Origin: Hyphomicrobiales bacterium
GTDB lineage: Bacteria; Pseudomonadota; Alphaproteobacteria; Rhizobiales; Beijerinckiaceae
Assembly: GCA_027483505.1 (NCBI GenBank)
Contig: JAIXUP010000009.1
Coordinates: 186,001-250,000, forward strand
Reading direction: 5' to 3'
DNA length: 64,000 bases
A program made the translations under genes and the position numbers. Every line of letters starts with the position of its first letter. The first letter of the stretch is position 1. The notes under the pieces were generated by a model that worked only from the letters and a program-made list of their open reading frames with translations, was not told the DNA's origin and made no database searches. Positions 24,754-33,025 of this stretch are shown piece after piece.

Positions 24754-26118
24754 ATGAGACTGCTGATCGTCGGAAGCCTCAAGGGGCAACTCATCGCGGC
24801 CGCAAAGATCGCTGTGGCGCGCGGCGCTTCGGTCGCCCAGGCCGACACGATCGAACAGGCTCTGTCGGTCCTGCGCACCAAGGGCGCGGATCTGGCGATG
24901 GTCGACGTCGCGCTCTCGATCCGGACGCTGGTCGACGCGCTGGAGGCGGAGCGCATCCGCACGCCGATCGTGGCCTGCGGCACGGGAACGGACGCGCGCG
25001 CCGCGGTCGCCGCAATCCAGGCTGGCGCCAAGGAATATGTGCCGTTGCCGCCCGATCCGGATCTCATCGCCGCCGTGCTGGAGGCGGTTGCCAATGACAG
25101 CCAGACCTTCGTCTGGCGCGATCCGGCGATGGAGCGCGTGGTCAAGCTGGCCGAACAGGTGGCGCGCTCGGAGGCGCCGGTGCTCGTCACCGGCGAAAGC
25201 GGGGTCGGCAAGGAGGTGATCGCCCGCTTCCTGCACCAGAAGTCAGGCCGCCGCGACCGTCCGATGGTGGCGGTAAACTGCGCCGCGATCCCGGACAACC
25301 TGCTGGAAAGCGAGCTGTTCGGCCATGAGAAGGGGGCTTTCACCGGCGCCGTGGCGCGGCGCATCGGCAAGTTCGAGGAAGCCAGCGGCGGAACGCTCCT
25401 GCTCGACGAAATCTCGGAGATGGACGTGCGGCTGCAGGCCAAGCTGCTGCGGGCGCTGCAGGAGAAGATGATCGACCGGGTCGGCGGCTCGGCTCCGGTG
25501 AAGGTCGATCTGCGCATCATCGCCACCTCGAACCGCAACCTGACGGATGAGGTGCGCAAGGGCAATTTCAGGGAAGACCTGCTCTATCGGCTCAACGTCG
25601 TCCATCTGAAGATGCCGCCGCTGCGCGAGCGGCCGCAGGACGTGCTGGTGCTGGCTGACCACTTCGCCCGAAAGTACGCCGAACTCAACGGCTTGCCGGT
25701 GCGCCCGCTCGACTCGGAAGCGCGGCGCGCGCTGACGCTGAATGCCTGGCAGGGCAACGTGCGCGAGTTGGAGAACACCATCCATCGGGCCACCTTGCTG
25801 GCAAGCGGCATGGAGATCAGCATCGAGGCCCTGCAAACCCCGGACGGCGAGGCCTTCGGCACGCGCAATGTCGGCAGCATCGCTGAACGGGCGGCGCTGA
25901 CGGCGGAAGCGGTGACGCGCTCTCTGGTCGGGCGCACGGTGGCGGATGTGGAGCGTGATCTCATTCTGGACACGCTCGACCATTGCCTCGGCAACCGCAC
26001 CCACGCCGCCAAGATCCTCGGCATCTCGATCCGCACCCTGCGCAACAAGCTCAACGAGTATACGTCGGTCGGCATCGCGATTGCCGAGCCGGGACAGGCG
26101 CGGGCAGGGGCCTTGTAA
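24754..26118 (+). CDS. flbD: Sigma-54-dependent flagellar activator FlbD
   Basis: The 454-residue product has a degenerate N-terminal receiver-like region (1-115) without a normal phospho-acceptor site. A sigma-54 AAA+ domain follows (about 125-360) with Walker A GESGVGKE, the sigma-54-contacting GAFTGA loop and Walker B LLLDEISEM. A Fis-type HTH at the end (HCLGNRTHAAKILGISIRTLRNKL) completes it. In Caulobacter FlbD activates class III/IV flagellar genes and represses fliF. GGAAGGAAT precedes the ATG. It is the last gene of the fliF operon here; flhA is displaced 4.5 kb downstream. Confidence 0.93.
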   Translation: MRLLIVGSLKGQLIAAAKIAVARGASVAQADTIEQALSVLRTKGADLAMVDVALSIRTLVDALEAERIRTPIVACGTGTDARAAVAAIQAGAKEYVPLPPDPDLIAAVLEAVANDSQTFVWRDPAMERVVKLAEQVARSEAPVLVTGESGVGKEVIARFLHQKSGRRDRPMVAVNCAAIPDNLLESELFGHEKGAFTGAVARRIGKFEEASGGTLLLDEISEMDVRLQAKLLRALQEKMIDRVGGSAPVKVDLRIIATSNRNLTDEVRKGNFREDLLYRLNVVHLKMPPLRERPQDVLVLADHFARKYAELNGLPVRPLDSEARRALTLNAWQGNVRELENTIHRATLLASGMEISIEALQTPDGEAFGTRNVGSIAERAALTAEAVTRSLVGRTVADVERDLILDTLDHCLGNRTHAAKILGISIRTLRNKLNEYTSVGIAIAEPGQARAGAL

Positions 26119-26217
26119 ACATGCTCCATCATGCGGCGGGATCGGCGCAACGCGCATCCCCTGCTGGTGCGCCGTCCATCGATGTCCTGAATCAAGTCCG
26201 GAAAGCGCCGGCAAGAC

Positions 26218-26236
26218 AATAATTTACATAATTATT
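26218..26236. promoter_or_regulatory. AT-rich inverted repeat before the acyl-CoA synthetase gene
   Basis: AATAATT-TACAT-AATTATT is a perfect inverted repeat (7-bp arms, 5-bp spacer) in otherwise GC-rich DNA, 74 bp before the GTG start. It looks like a regulator site, for example for a TetR-type fatty acid regulator. It is the only clear operator-like feature in the flbD-fadD gap (26119-26309). Confidence 0.5.
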
Positions 26237-26271
26237 CTGTTATCTCGCGCTGCAAATAGACTGTGCTATGG

Positions 26272-26302
26272 AGCCTCCCAACAAAAAAATCATTGGGAGG
26301 CT
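26272..26302 (+). promoter_or_regulatory. Hairpin that would cover the fadD-like ribosome site
   Basis: AGCCTCCCAA (26272-26281) pairs perfectly with TTGGGAGGCT (26293-26302) around an A-rich 11-base loop. The right arm contains GGGAGG, the ribosome binding site of the GTG at 26310. Folding of the mRNA would hide the site, so translation may be controlled. No T tract follows, so it is not a terminator. Confidence 0.6.
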
Positions 26303-26309
26303 TACAATC

Positions 26310-28061
26310 GTGACTCAACCAGATGCTGCCAGACCCTGGCTGGCCTTTTACCCACCGGGCGCCACGCCCACGATTGAATCCGCCCCGTTCCGGACAGTCG
26401 CCGAACTGGTGAGCGCGTCGGCGAGACTTTATGGCGAACGCACGGCCTTTACGGTCGTCATGCCGAACGGCATGTATGGCGATCTGAGTTTCGCCGAAAT
26501 CGACCGGATGTCTGATGCTTTCGCCGTCTATCTGCGCGAAGTGGCCGGCCTCGAACCCGGTGACCGCGTGGCCCTTCAGGCGCCCAACTCGCTGCCGATT
26601 CCGGTCGTCGCCTTCGGCACGTTCAAAGCTGGTTGCGTGCTGGTCAACGTGAACCCGCTCTACACCGCCGAGGAAATGGGCCGGCAGTTCGCCGACGCCC
26701 AACCGAAGGCTCTGGTGATTGTCGACATGTTTGCCGACAAGCTGCCTGAAGCGCTGAAGCACTGCCCGATCCCCAACGTGATCGTGACGCGCGTGGCCGA
26801 GTTCATGCCGGCCATGGTCAAGGGCGTGATCGGCCTGGTCCAGCGTTATTGGGACCGCTCCATCCCCGAAGTGCAGGTGCCGCATATCAGGCTGCCGGAT
26901 GCTCTCGCAGCGGGCGAAAACCAGCGGTTTATCCGCAAGATCGCCGTCGAAAGCTATGCGTCCGCGCTTGACGGGACGTCGCTGGCCGCGCTGCAGTACA
27001 CTGGCGGCACCACCGGCGTGAGCAAGGGCGCGATGCTGACCCATGGCAACATCGTCATGAACATGGCGCAGACCATGACGTTCATGGAAGGCCATGTGAA
27101 GAAGGGCGAAGAGACCGTCCTGACCGCCATCCCGACCTATCACATTCTTGCCTTCACATTGAATTTGCTGGGTTTCTTCTGGCTCGGCAACCGCAACGTG
27201 CTGGTGCCGAACCCGCGCCCGCTGGCCAATCTGAAGCGAGCCTTCGAGAACTACAGGATCACCTGGATCGTCGGCGTGAACACGCTGTTCAACGGGTTGA
27301 TGAACGAGTTCTGGTTCGCCGAGAATCCGCCGAAGCACCTGAAGGCCTCGTTTGCCGGCGGCATGGCCCTGCACGGCGCGGTGGCGGAGCGCTGGCTGAA
27401 GATGACGGGCACGCATGTGATCGAGGGCTATGGCCTGACCGAAACCTCCCCGGTGGTGACGGGCAACCCGATCGGCAAGGCCCGCGACGGCTCGATCGGC
27501 ATCCCCGTGCCCTCCACCGAGATCATCCTGATCAATGATGAAGGACAGCAGGTCCCGGCCGGCGAGGCCGGCGAGATCGCCGTGCGCGGCCCCCAGGTCA
27601 TGGCCGGCTACTGGCACCGCGATGACGAGACCGCCAAGGTGATGACCGCCGACGGCTTCTTCCGCACCGGCGACATCGGCACCATGGACCCGGACGGCTA
27701 TTTCCGCATCATCGACCGCAAGAAGGACATGATCCTGGTCTCGGGCTTCAATGTCTTCCCCAATGAAGTCGAAGACTGCCTCGCGCGCCTTCCCGGCGTG
27801 CAGGAGGCCGCCGTCATCGGCGTGCCGGATGGCGCTGCCGGCGAAGCGGTGAAAGCCTTCATCGTCAAGGCCGACCCTGGCCTCACGGTCGAGGACGTCA
27901 AAGCCCACTGCAAGGCGCATATGACGGGCTACAAAGGACCGAAGCATATCGAGTTCCGTACCGAGTTACCCAAGTCGAACGTTGGCAAGATCCTGCGCAA
28001 GGATTTGCGCGCCGAGGAACTGGCCAGCCTTGCTGCGGCCAAGAACACAAAGGCGGCCTGA
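26310..28061 (+). CDS. fadD: Long-chain acyl-CoA synthetase (FadD-like)
   Basis: The start is set at GTG 26310, 10 bases after GGGAGG; an ATG at 26268 is in frame but would place the ribosome-site hairpin inside the coding region. The 583-residue product is an ANL-superfamily AMP-forming ligase. The P-loop YTGGTTGVSKGA is near 229-240, YGLTETSPVV near 376-385 and the hinge DRKKDMILVSG near 469-479. It activates fatty acids to acyl-CoA, with an AMP intermediate. A bile-acid:sodium symporter family gene follows after 2 bases, suggesting joint uptake and activation of an organic acid. Confidence 0.88.
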   Translation: MTQPDAARPWLAFYPPGATPTIESAPFRTVAELVSASARLYGERTAFTVVMPNGMYGDLSFAEIDRMSDAFAVYLREVAGLEPGDRVALQAPNSLPIPVVAFGTFKAGCVLVNVNPLYTAEEMGRQFADAQPKALVIVDMFADKLPEALKHCPIPNVIVTRVAEFMPAMVKGVIGLVQRYWDRSIPEVQVPHIRLPDALAAGENQRFIRKIAVESYASALDGTSLAALQYTGGTTGVSKGAMLTHGNIVMNMAQTMTFMEGHVKKGEETVLTAIPTYHILAFTLNLLGFFWLGNRNVLVPNPRPLANLKRAFENYRITWIVGVNTLFNGLMNEFWFAENPPKHLKASFAGGMALHGAVAERWLKMTGTHVIEGYGLTETSPVVTGNPIGKARDGSIGIPVPSTEIILINDEGQQVPAGEAGEIAVRGPQVMAGYWHRDDETAKVMTADGFFRTGDIGTMDPDGYFRIIDRKKDMILVSGFNVFPNEVEDCLARLPGVQEAAVIGVPDGAAGEAVKAFIVKADPGLTVEDVKAHCKAHMTGYKGPKHIEFRTELPKSNVGKILRKDLRAEELASLAAAKNTKAA

Positions 28062-28063
28062 TC

Positions 28064-28945
28064 ATGGTTGGCGCATTCGAACAGACCCTGCTCGCCATCA
28101 TGATGGCCTTCATCATGCTGGGCATGGGCGCAGCCCTGACGCCTCAGGATTTCAAGAGCTCGCTGAAGCGGCCCTTCGGCCTCTTCATTGGCCTGGTCTC
28201 GCAATACGGCTTCCTGCCGCTGATCGGCTTCACGCTGGCGCTGCTTTTGCCGCTGAGCCCCGAGGTCAAGATCGGGCTGATCATCATGTCGTGCATGCCC
28301 GGCGGCACGACCTCGAACATCTTCACCTATTTCGCCAAGGGCAACCTTGCCTTGTCGATGTTGATGACGGTGAATTCGACCGTCTTCGGCGTGGTGCTGA
28401 TTCCGCTGCTGATCGTGCTCTATGCCGCCGGCCTTGGCATCACGGTGCCGGCTGACAACATCGTCCGCACGCTGATCGTGCTCTTGGTGCCGGTTCTGAT
28501 CGGCATGGCGCTAAGACGATGGAACGCCAATGTGGGCGCGATCGTCGAACTGGCGGGCGGCGCGCTTGGCATCTTCTTCATCCTGTTCATCATGGTGTCG
28601 TGGGTTCCGCGCAACTGGCAGTTCCTGATGACGACATCGCCTGCCGTCTATGCGGCGGTGATCGGGCTGGGCCTTCTGGGCTTCCTGGCGGGCTATGTCT
28701 TCAGCATCCTGCTGAAGCTTCATCCCATCAACGCGCAAACCATTTCGATGGAGATCGGCATCCAGAACGGCCCGCTCGCCATGGCGATCGTGCTGTTCAG
28801 CTTCGCCGGCATCCAGCAACAGCAGATTGTCGCCGTGCCTGCGCTCTATTCTCTGTTCATCGTGATCAATGCGACGCTGCTGACCCTCTGGTACCGGCGC
28901 ATCAACGAGCGGTCCCAGCAGAGACTGCCCGATTCATTCCTCTAG
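28064..28945 (+). CDS. BASS family (bile acid:Na+ symporter-like) transporter
   Basis: The 293-residue inner-membrane protein has about nine to ten hydrophobic segments. The BASS hallmark MPGGTTSNIFTYFAKGN lies near residues 77-93, and MEIGIQNGPLAMAI near 229-242 is the crossing-helix region. Family members carry out Na+-coupled uptake of bile acids, pantoate, pyruvate or other organic anions. The ATG follows the ligase stop by 2 bases, so the pair is an operon. The substrate could be a carboxylic acid activated by the ligase; this is inference. Confidence 0.88.
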   Translation: MVGAFEQTLLAIMMAFIMLGMGAALTPQDFKSSLKRPFGLFIGLVSQYGFLPLIGFTLALLLPLSPEVKIGLIIMSCMPGGTTSNIFTYFAKGNLALSMLMTVNSTVFGVVLIPLLIVLYAAGLGITVPADNIVRTLIVLLVPVLIGMALRRWNANVGAIVELAGGALGIFFILFIMVSWVPRNWQFLMTTSPAVYAAVIGLGLLGFLAGYVFSILLKLHPINAQTISMEIGIQNGPLAMAIVLFSFAGIQQQQIVAVPALYSLFIVINATLLTLWYRRINERSQQRLPDSFL

Positions 28946-28993
28946 GCAGTGCATCGCCGGAGCGTCACGCATCGAGCCGCGTGTCATCCGGCC

Positions 28994-29026
28994 AAAAGAA
29001 AGCCCGCCCCGGATGTCGGGGCGGGC
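28994..29026 (-). terminator. Terminator of the Arg/Tyr repeat protein gene
   Basis: GCCCGCCCC (29002-29010) and GGGGCGGGC (29018-29026) form a 9-bp GC stem with a 7-base loop. On the minus strand it is followed by TTTCTTTT (29001-28994). It lies 21 bp after the stop of the minus-strand gene ending at 29047. On the plus strand no T tract follows, so it is not a strong plus-strand terminator. Confidence 0.8.
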
Positions 29027-29046
29027 CATGTCGAACCTGGTTCTGA

Positions 29047-29388
29047 TCAGTAGAAATAGATGCGGCGCACGGGGCGGCGATAGTACACGCGGCGGACCGG
29101 ACGCCGATAGTAAACACGGCGGACTGGACGCCGGTAATAGACCCGGCGGACCGGACGCCGGTAGTAGACGCGGCGACGCACGACGCGGCGGCGATAGGAG
29201 TACTGGCTGAACTCCTTGTCGGCTTCGTCAAGCGTCTTCTTGTCGTCCGCCGCGACCTCGATGGTCTCGGGCATCTGCGCAACAGGCAGGTTCGGCGTCG
29301 CCTCGGTTGCGGCCTCGGCAAGGCTTGGTCCGATAGCGGCTGCCGCCAGTCCACCAAACAGCCCCATCAGGAAAGTTCTGCGTTCCAT
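29047..29388 (-). CDS. Tat-exported protein with Arg/Tyr repeats
   Basis: The longer frame to 29595 is rejected; ATG 29388 opens a twin-arginine-like signal (MERRTFLMGLFGG, then a hydrophobic stretch ending LAEA), giving 113 residues. The middle is acidic (DDKKTLDEADKEF). The tail is four perfect copies of RRVYYRRPV and a final RRIYFY, highly basic and aromatic. All DNA differences between the four 27-bp units are synonymous, so the peptide repeat is under selection. A periplasmic or cell-surface role with polyanion binding can be imagined, but no function is known. It has its own terminator. Confidence 0.75.
   Translation of the reverse strand: MERRTFLMGLFGGLAAAAIGPSLAEAATEATPNLPVAQMPETIEVAADDKKTLDEADKEFSQYSYRRRVVRRRVYYRRPVRRVYYRRPVRRVYYRRPVRRVYYRRPVRRIYFY
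29068..29175 (-). repeat. Four 27-bp coding tandem repeats
   Basis: Four contiguous in-frame units each encode RRVYYRRPV. The units vary only at third codon positions (for example GTC/GTT/GTG, TAC/TAT, CCG/CCA/CCC). This is a coding repeat kept by protein selection rather than a recent slippage array, and it is not CRISPR. Confidence 0.9.
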
Positions 29389-29496
29389 GTTGTCCTCCGT
29401 TATCGTGAGCCCTCTCACCAGCGTATGCCGCCTTGCCGAAAGGTCATATACGTGAAAACACATAGTTCTGATGTGAAACCAAAAGGTCGTGAATCG

Positions 29497-30528
29497 ATGG
29501 ACCTGTCCTACGCGCAGAACATGGAAGACATGCATCTCGACATGGTCTTTGCCGGTCATGGTCCGGGCTTCTACATCGACATCGGCGGCGGCCATCCGGT
29601 AGCCGACAATGTGTCATTCCGCTCCTATCTGGCGGGCTGGCACGGCCTCGTCATCGAACCGCAGACCCAGTTGCACCGGCTCTATGGCTCCGTCCGGCCG
29701 CGGGACATCGCGCTTGACGTGCTCGTCGGGCGCGAAGCGGGAAGCGCCGCCTTCCATGTGGTCGACAAACTGCATGGCTTTTCGACGACCGTCGAGGCGC
29801 ATGCCCTTGGCGCCACCGCGTTCGGGGCGTCCTACGACACGCAGACGAGAGCCATGACCACGCTGGCCGTCCTGTGCAGCCAGCATGCGCCGCCCGCCGG
29901 GATCGACTGGCTGAAGATCGATGTCGAAGGCGCCGAGGAGGCCGTGCTGGCGGGGAACGACTGGTCGCGCCACCGGCCGCGCGTGGTCCTGATCGAGGCC
30001 ATCGCGCCCGGCACCATGGAGCCATCGCATCAGGGCTGGGAGCCGATCCTGCTCGGGGCCGGCTACAGCTTCGGCTTCTTCGATGGCCTCAACCGCTGGT
30101 ATGTCGCAGAAGAGGCTGCCGCGCTCGCCATGCGCTTTCCCGCCGCCTACTGCGACTGGGGAAGCGTCAGGCACCTGTACGACCACGGCCGGGCGCGGGA
30201 GCGGGCGGACCATCCGGACCATGCGCTGGCCAGCGCGCTGGCGGGTCTCGATCCCGCCGCGCTGCCGTTGGTCGACCGGGCCACCATCTTCGGCTTTCTG
30301 ACCAAGAATGTCAGCGCCGACGACCTGCACGGGCCTGCCTCGAGCGCCATGCTGGACCGTTTTGCCCATCTCTGGCTCGGCGGCGAGCCGCACGGCTATG
30401 AGCCCGCGAGCGGTGTCGGGCAGACGCTCGAGGACGCCCTTCAGGCGATGATCGCCACCGACGCCTTCTGCGCGGCGCTCGGGCGGATCGCCGCCGCCTA
30501 TGATGGCGGCTTCATCATGGAGGGGTGA
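29497..30528 (+). CDS. FkbM family methyltransferase
   Basis: The product has about 343 residues from ATG 29497 (MDLSYAQNMED); in-frame upstream starts at 29425 and GTG 29452 are possible. The FkbM domain spans about 5-185. GFYIDIGGGHPVADN near 27-41 is the SAM-binding start, VIEPQ near 56-60, and IDWLKIDVEGAEEAVL near 136-151 is the family hallmark. These enzymes O-methylate sugars or polyketides. The C-terminal 150 residues have no recognised domain. The neighbours do not explain a substrate. Confidence 0.8.
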   Translation: MDLSYAQNMEDMHLDMVFAGHGPGFYIDIGGGHPVADNVSFRSYLAGWHGLVIEPQTQLHRLYGSVRPRDIALDVLVGREAGSAAFHVVDKLHGFSTTVEAHALGATAFGASYDTQTRAMTTLAVLCSQHAPPAGIDWLKIDVEGAEEAVLAGNDWSRHRPRVVLIEAIAPGTMEPSHQGWEPILLGAGYSFGFFDGLNRWYVAEEAAALAMRFPAAYCDWGSVRHLYDHGRARERADHPDHALASALAGLDPAALPLVDRATIFGFLTKNVSADDLHGPASSAMLDRFAHLWLGGEPHGYEPASGVGQTLEDALQAMIATDAFCAALGRIAAAYDGGFIMEG

Positions 30529-30592
30529 GGCGTCGACGCCGCAGCCTGCGACATCCTTGCCAGCCCCGATCTTCAGTCTTCGTTAACCACGT

Positions 30593-30621
30593 TCCCGGCA
30601 AGATTTGCCTACCGATCTGTT
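30593..30621 (+). promoter_or_regulatory. flhA promoter block shared with fliF
   Basis: TTAACCACG begins at 30593 and is followed without gaps by CC (30604-30605), GG, AA, then TTGCCTA-like sequence ending about 30621. It matches the block before fliF (20887-20915) at about 21 of 29 positions. The first eight bases TTAACCAC are a CtrA-type half-site. The flhA ATG is 58 bp downstream. Confidence 0.6.
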
Positions 30622-30636
30622 GGCACGATGCCGGCA
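30621..30636 (+). promoter_or_regulatory. Sigma-54-like promoter before flhA
   Basis: TGGCACG-N4-CGGCA has GG and GC dinucleotides with the exact 10-base spacing of sigma-54 promoters (TGGCACG-N4-TTGCA consensus). The -24 element is perfect; the -12 element lacks the TT. It lies 43 bp before the flhA ATG. The flbD product would be the natural activator. A chance match is possible. Confidence 0.4.
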
Positions 30637-30678
30637 GTGGGTGTCGAAGCAACGTGATCTTTCGGGCTGGGGCAGACA

Positions 30679-32853
30679 ATGAGTGATGCGACGGTGGGCC
30701 GGGCCCCGCAGGCGCCAGGAGTACCCCCGCGGGCCGGCGGGGGCTTCGCGCTGCCGAGCTTCGGAGAGATCGGCGCGCTGGCGCGCCGTCCGGACCTGCT
30801 GCTGGCCTTCGGCGTCGTCGGCATCCTTGTCGTGTTCATCATGCCGCTGCCGCCGCTGCTGCTCGACATGCTGCTGGCGGTCTCGATCATCCTGTCGGTG
30901 CTGGTGCTGATGACAGCCCTGTTCATCGAGGAGCCGCTCGAGTTCTCGTCATTTCCGACCGTGCTTCTGGTCGTGACCATGCTCCGGCTGGCACTGAACA
31001 TCGCCTCGACCCGCCTGATCCTGACTCATGGCCATGAGGGGCCGCAGGCTGCGGGCCATGTCATCGAAGCCTTTGGCGGCTTCATCATGGGCGGCAACTT
31101 CGTCATCGGGGTCATCGTCTTCGTCATCCTGGTGCTGGTGAACTTCATCGTCATCACCAAGGGTTCGGGGCGCATCGCGGAGGTCGCGGCGCGGTTCACG
31201 CTGGACGCAATGCCGGGCAAGCAGATGGCGATCGACGCCGATCTCTCGGCCGGGCTGATCGACCAGGATGAGGCCCGCCGCCGCCGCAAGGCGCTGGAAG
31301 ATGAAGCCGCCTTCTTCGGCGCCATGGACGGCGCCTCGAAGTTCGTGCGCGGCGACGCCATCGCCGGCATCATCATCACCTTTATCAACGTCGTCGGCGG
31401 CATCCTGATCGGGGTGGCGCAGCGCGGCATGTCGTTCGGCTCGGCTGCGACCAGCTACACCATGCTGTCGGTCGGCGATGGCCTCGTCAGCCAGATTCCG
31501 GCGCTGATCGTGTCGACTGCGGCCGGCCTTCTGGTGTCGAAGGCCGGTGTGCGCGGCGCCGCCGACAAGGCGCTGATCAAGCAGATGTCGGGCTATCCCA
31601 AGGCGCTCGGCATGTCCGCCGGCGTGATGGGCGTGATGGCGCTTCTGCCCGGCATTCCGTTCATCCCGTTTGCGACGCTCGCAGCCGGATCGGCCTATCT
31701 CGCCTGGAAGTTCGGCAAGATCCAGAAGGCGCTTGGCACGGACAAGGATGCCCAGCGGGTTGCGCAGGACATTGCCTCGGGCAAGACCCCGGCAGGCGGC
31801 GTGGACGCCTCGCGCGAGGAGACCATGACCGACATGCTCAAGATGGACGATCTCAAGATCGAGATCGGCTACGGGCTTCTGCCGCTGGTCGACGGCAGCC
31901 TTGGCGAAGACAGGTTGACCGAGCAGGTCAAGGCGCTGCGCCGCCAGCTGGCCGGCGAGTTCGGCTTCGTCATGCCGAGCGTGCGGATCGTCGACAATGT
32001 GGCGCTCGATGCCTCGCTCTACATCGTCAAGGTCAAGGAGATCGAGGCCGGGCAGGGCACGGTCTACGCCAACCAGTTCATGTGCATGGACCCGATGGGC
32101 GGACAGGTGGACCTGCCCGGACAGCATGTGCTGGAGCCGACCTTCGGCCTGCCCGCCACCTGGATCGACAGCTCGCTGCGCGACGAGGCGCAGCTGCGCG
32201 GCTACACGGTCGTCGACGCGGCGACCGTGATCTCGACACATCTGACCGAGGTGCTGAAAGCCAACATGCCTGAGCTGCTCAGCCATGTCGAAACCCAGAA
32301 GCTGCTGCGCGAACTGCCCAAGGAGCATGCCGAACTGGTCAAGGAGATCGTGCCGCAGCAGATTTCCACCACCGGCATCCAGCGCGTGCTGCAGCTCCTG
32401 CTGGCCGAGCGCGTCTCGATCCGCGACCTTGGCAACATCATCGAGGGCATTTCGGAAGCGGCAGGATCGATGAAGAACCCGCGCGACATCGTCGAGCATG
32501 TGCGCTCGCGCCTCGGCCGCCAGATCTGCGCGCAGTACACGCAGGCCAACGGCACGCTGCCGATCATCACGCTGTCACCGGCCTGGGAGGGTGCATTCGG
32601 CGAGTCGATCGTCGGCGAACAGGACAACCGTCACCTCGCCATGCAGCCGTCCAAGCTGCAGGAGTTCGTCAAGACGACGCGCGAGCGCTTCGAGGAAGCG
32701 GCGCGCATGGGCGAGATGCCCGTGCTGGTCTGCTCCGGCCACGCCAGGCCCTTCGTGCGCCAGATCATCGAACGCTTCCGGCGCGAAACCCCCGTTCTGG
32801 CGCAGGCCGAAATCCACCCCAGGGCGCGTCTGAAGACGGTGGGGAGCGTGTGA
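30679..32853 (+). CDS. flhA: Flagellar export apparatus protein FlhA
   Basis: The 724-residue product has about eight N-terminal membrane helices (residues 45-350). The conserved FHIPEP-family cytoplasmic loop is present (KGSGRIAEVAARFTLDAMPGKQMAIDADLSAG near 153-184). A large cytoplasmic domain runs from about 375 to the end and docks chaperone-substrate complexes. It is the core export gate of the flagellar type III system. In Caulobacter flhA follows flbD directly; here 4.5 kb of unrelated genes separate them, and flhA has its own promoter elements. Confidence 0.97.
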   Translation: MSDATVGRAPQAPGVPPRAGGGFALPSFGEIGALARRPDLLLAFGVVGILVVFIMPLPPLLLDMLLAVSIILSVLVLMTALFIEEPLEFSSFPTVLLVVTMLRLALNIASTRLILTHGHEGPQAAGHVIEAFGGFIMGGNFVIGVIVFVILVLVNFIVITKGSGRIAEVAARFTLDAMPGKQMAIDADLSAGLIDQDEARRRRKALEDEAAFFGAMDGASKFVRGDAIAGIIITFINVVGGILIGVAQRGMSFGSAATSYTMLSVGDGLVSQIPALIVSTAAGLLVSKAGVRGAADKALIKQMSGYPKALGMSAGVMGVMALLPGIPFIPFATLAAGSAYLAWKFGKIQKALGTDKDAQRVAQDIASGKTPAGGVDASREETMTDMLKMDDLKIEIGYGLLPLVDGSLGEDRLTEQVKALRRQLAGEFGFVMPSVRIVDNVALDASLYIVKVKEIEAGQGTVYANQFMCMDPMGGQVDLPGQHVLEPTFGLPATWIDSSLRDEAQLRGYTVVDAATVISTHLTEVLKANMPELLSHVETQKLLRELPKEHAELVKEIVPQQISTTGIQRVLQLLLAERVSIRDLGNIIEGISEAAGSMKNPRDIVEHVRSRLGRQICAQYTQANGTLPIITLSPAWEGAFGESIVGEQDNRHLAMQPSKLQEFVKTTRERFEEAARMGEMPVLVCSGHARPFVRQIIERFRRETPVLAQAEIHPRARLKTVGSV

Positions 32854-32886
32854 GGGGGGGCTCATGAATTGGGCGTCCCATGCTGT

Positions 32887-32952
32887 CAGCATTTCAGGGA
32901 CTGGGTCGCCTCTTGCAGCGCACGAAACGGGTCCCTGTTCTCGCAAATGCTG
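32887..32952. repeat. Long two-part inverted repeat after flhA
   Basis: CAGCATTT-CAGGGAC (32887-32901) can pair with GTCCCTG (32931-32937) and AAATGCTG (32945-32952), leaving a 7-base bulge and a 29-base loop. It lies in the 172-bp gap after the flhA stop, next to an AT-richer gene. It lacks a T tract. It may be a structured RNA, a processing hairpin for flhA mRNA or a remnant of an element. Confidence 0.45.
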
Positions 32953-33025
32953 GGAGGCAGGGTGAGAGATCTGCGCAGTTGATATCATGTCATCGCAACT
33001 CAAACATAACTGTTGAAGCAGCGGT

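Noticed and set aside
24754-25100. Functional receiver domain in FlbD
   Set aside because: The N-terminal region has the length of a receiver, but the acidic pair and phospho-Asp are not in place; it is listed as degenerate.
26232-27947. 571-codon minus-strand frame opposite the acyl-CoA synthetase
   Set aside because: Antisense frame; His/Asp/Gly-rich without motifs, while the plus strand has full ANL motifs.
29068-29175. 27-bp tandem repeats considered as a CRISPR or minisatellite
   Set aside because: There are no spacers, the units are in frame and all differences are synonymous, so they are coding.
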